From Tubulanus polymorphus (Eukaryota > Nemertea > Palaeonemertea > Tubulaniformes > Tubulanidae): a DNA stretch of 64,000 nucleotides. Positions within the stretch are counted from its first letter, which is position 1. Each line of letters begins with the position of its first letter. Positions 63,905-64,000 of the stretch are shown piece by piece. The notes under the pieces were generated by a model. The model was not told the origin of the DNA, searched no databases, and saw only the letters and a list, made by a program, of their open reading frames with translations. The stretch is taken from the NCBI RefSeq assembly GCF_964204645.1, contig NC_134028.1, forward strand, positions 17,892,153 through 17,956,152, given 5' to 3'. The position numbers and the translations under genes were made by a program.

Positions 63905-64000
63905 TTTAATAACAGATTTTTTATTAAAATTGATTTAAGAAGTTATTCATATTCATATATATGAATATTTTAAGAGTAATAGGGAATAAGTTGTTTCGAG
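63893..64000 (-). repeat. P4 right TIR (partial)
   Basis: Complement of the left TIR inner part; the outer hairpin arm begins at 63975 and leaves the window. Confidence 0.75.

Larger units (their letters stand above)
57723..64000. mobile_element. Polinton copy P4, internally deleted, right end outside the window
   Basis: The left TIR is 57723-58853 and carries a 922-bp insertion. The right TIR enters at about 63893 and runs past 64000, the outer AGTAATAGGG starting at 63975. Between them are tandem repeats, one + gene (59545) and a minus-strand polymerase with a central deletion, plus the 101-aa terminal gene. All capsid genes, integrase and ATPase are absent. It keeps both ends, so it resembles a non-autonomous or defective-interfering derivative. 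Confidence 0.8.

Noticed and set aside
1-64000. Bacterial or free viral genome
   Set aside because: Introns, LTR elements, LINEs and TSD-flanked insertions show nuclear eukaryotic DNA with integrated elements.

Overview
The window is repeat-rich DNA from an animal nuclear genome, probably a marine invertebrate; no species can be fixed from the sequence. The evidence is a hAT transposase gene split by GT-AG introns, Ty3/gypsy, BEL/Pao and CR1/L2-type retrotransposon pieces, vertebrate-type TTAGGG-like tracts, tRNA-derived repeats, and above all four copies of one family of Polinton/Maverick elements (virus-like self-synthesizing DNA transposons, related to adintoviruses). I see no ordinary host gene; every long coding stretch belongs to a mobile element.

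Layout. 1-6520: right part of Polinton copy P1 (capsid genes on +, then packaging ATPase, integrase and a small membrane protein on -). 6551-12313: non-coding DNA with a satellite-filled inverted-repeat element (7796-8788), a MITE (8789-9086) and a 2.35-kb non-autonomous Mutator-like element with a 9-bp duplication (9429-11783). 12314-17018: decayed Ty3/gypsy element, followed by a pentamer-rich satellite and degenerate telomere-like repeats to 17615. 18448-29284: Polinton copy P2, inverted relative to P1, heavily decayed, carrying a CR1/L2-type LINE and a 1.36-kb insertion. 29490-30113: BEL/Pao gag piece. 30114-46476: Polinton copy P3, the most complete copy, bounded by 90-bp inverted repeats and a perfect 6-bp target duplication that splits the BEL/Pao gag. 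46515-47879: two inverted-repeat elements, one with a tRNA-Glu-like promoter. 47919-51479: nearly intact three-exon hAT element. 51991-57041: three transposons nested inside one another. 57723-64000: Polinton copy P4, an internally deleted derivative running off the window.

How the Polinton genes work together. In this family a protein-primed family B DNA polymerase replicates the element. A retrovirus-like chromodomain integrase inserts it. A double jelly-roll major capsid protein, a penton-like minor capsid protein, a packaging ATPase and several small membrane or coiled-coil proteins imply a virion. All copies carry nonsense and frameshift lesions, so they are fossils here. The most notable points are: (1) an intein with two LAGLIDADG-like motifs inside the motif-C active site of the P3 polymerase; (2) a stereotyped T-tract plus TAAATAAATG box at almost every Polinton start codon, resembling poxvirus/NCLDV late promoters, together with a VLTF3-like gene in P3; (3) terminal foldback hairpins at the ends of P2 and P4; (4) deletion of the ATPase and part of the integrase from P3, with an iteron array in their place. 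No Ulp1-type maturation protease was recognised in any copy.
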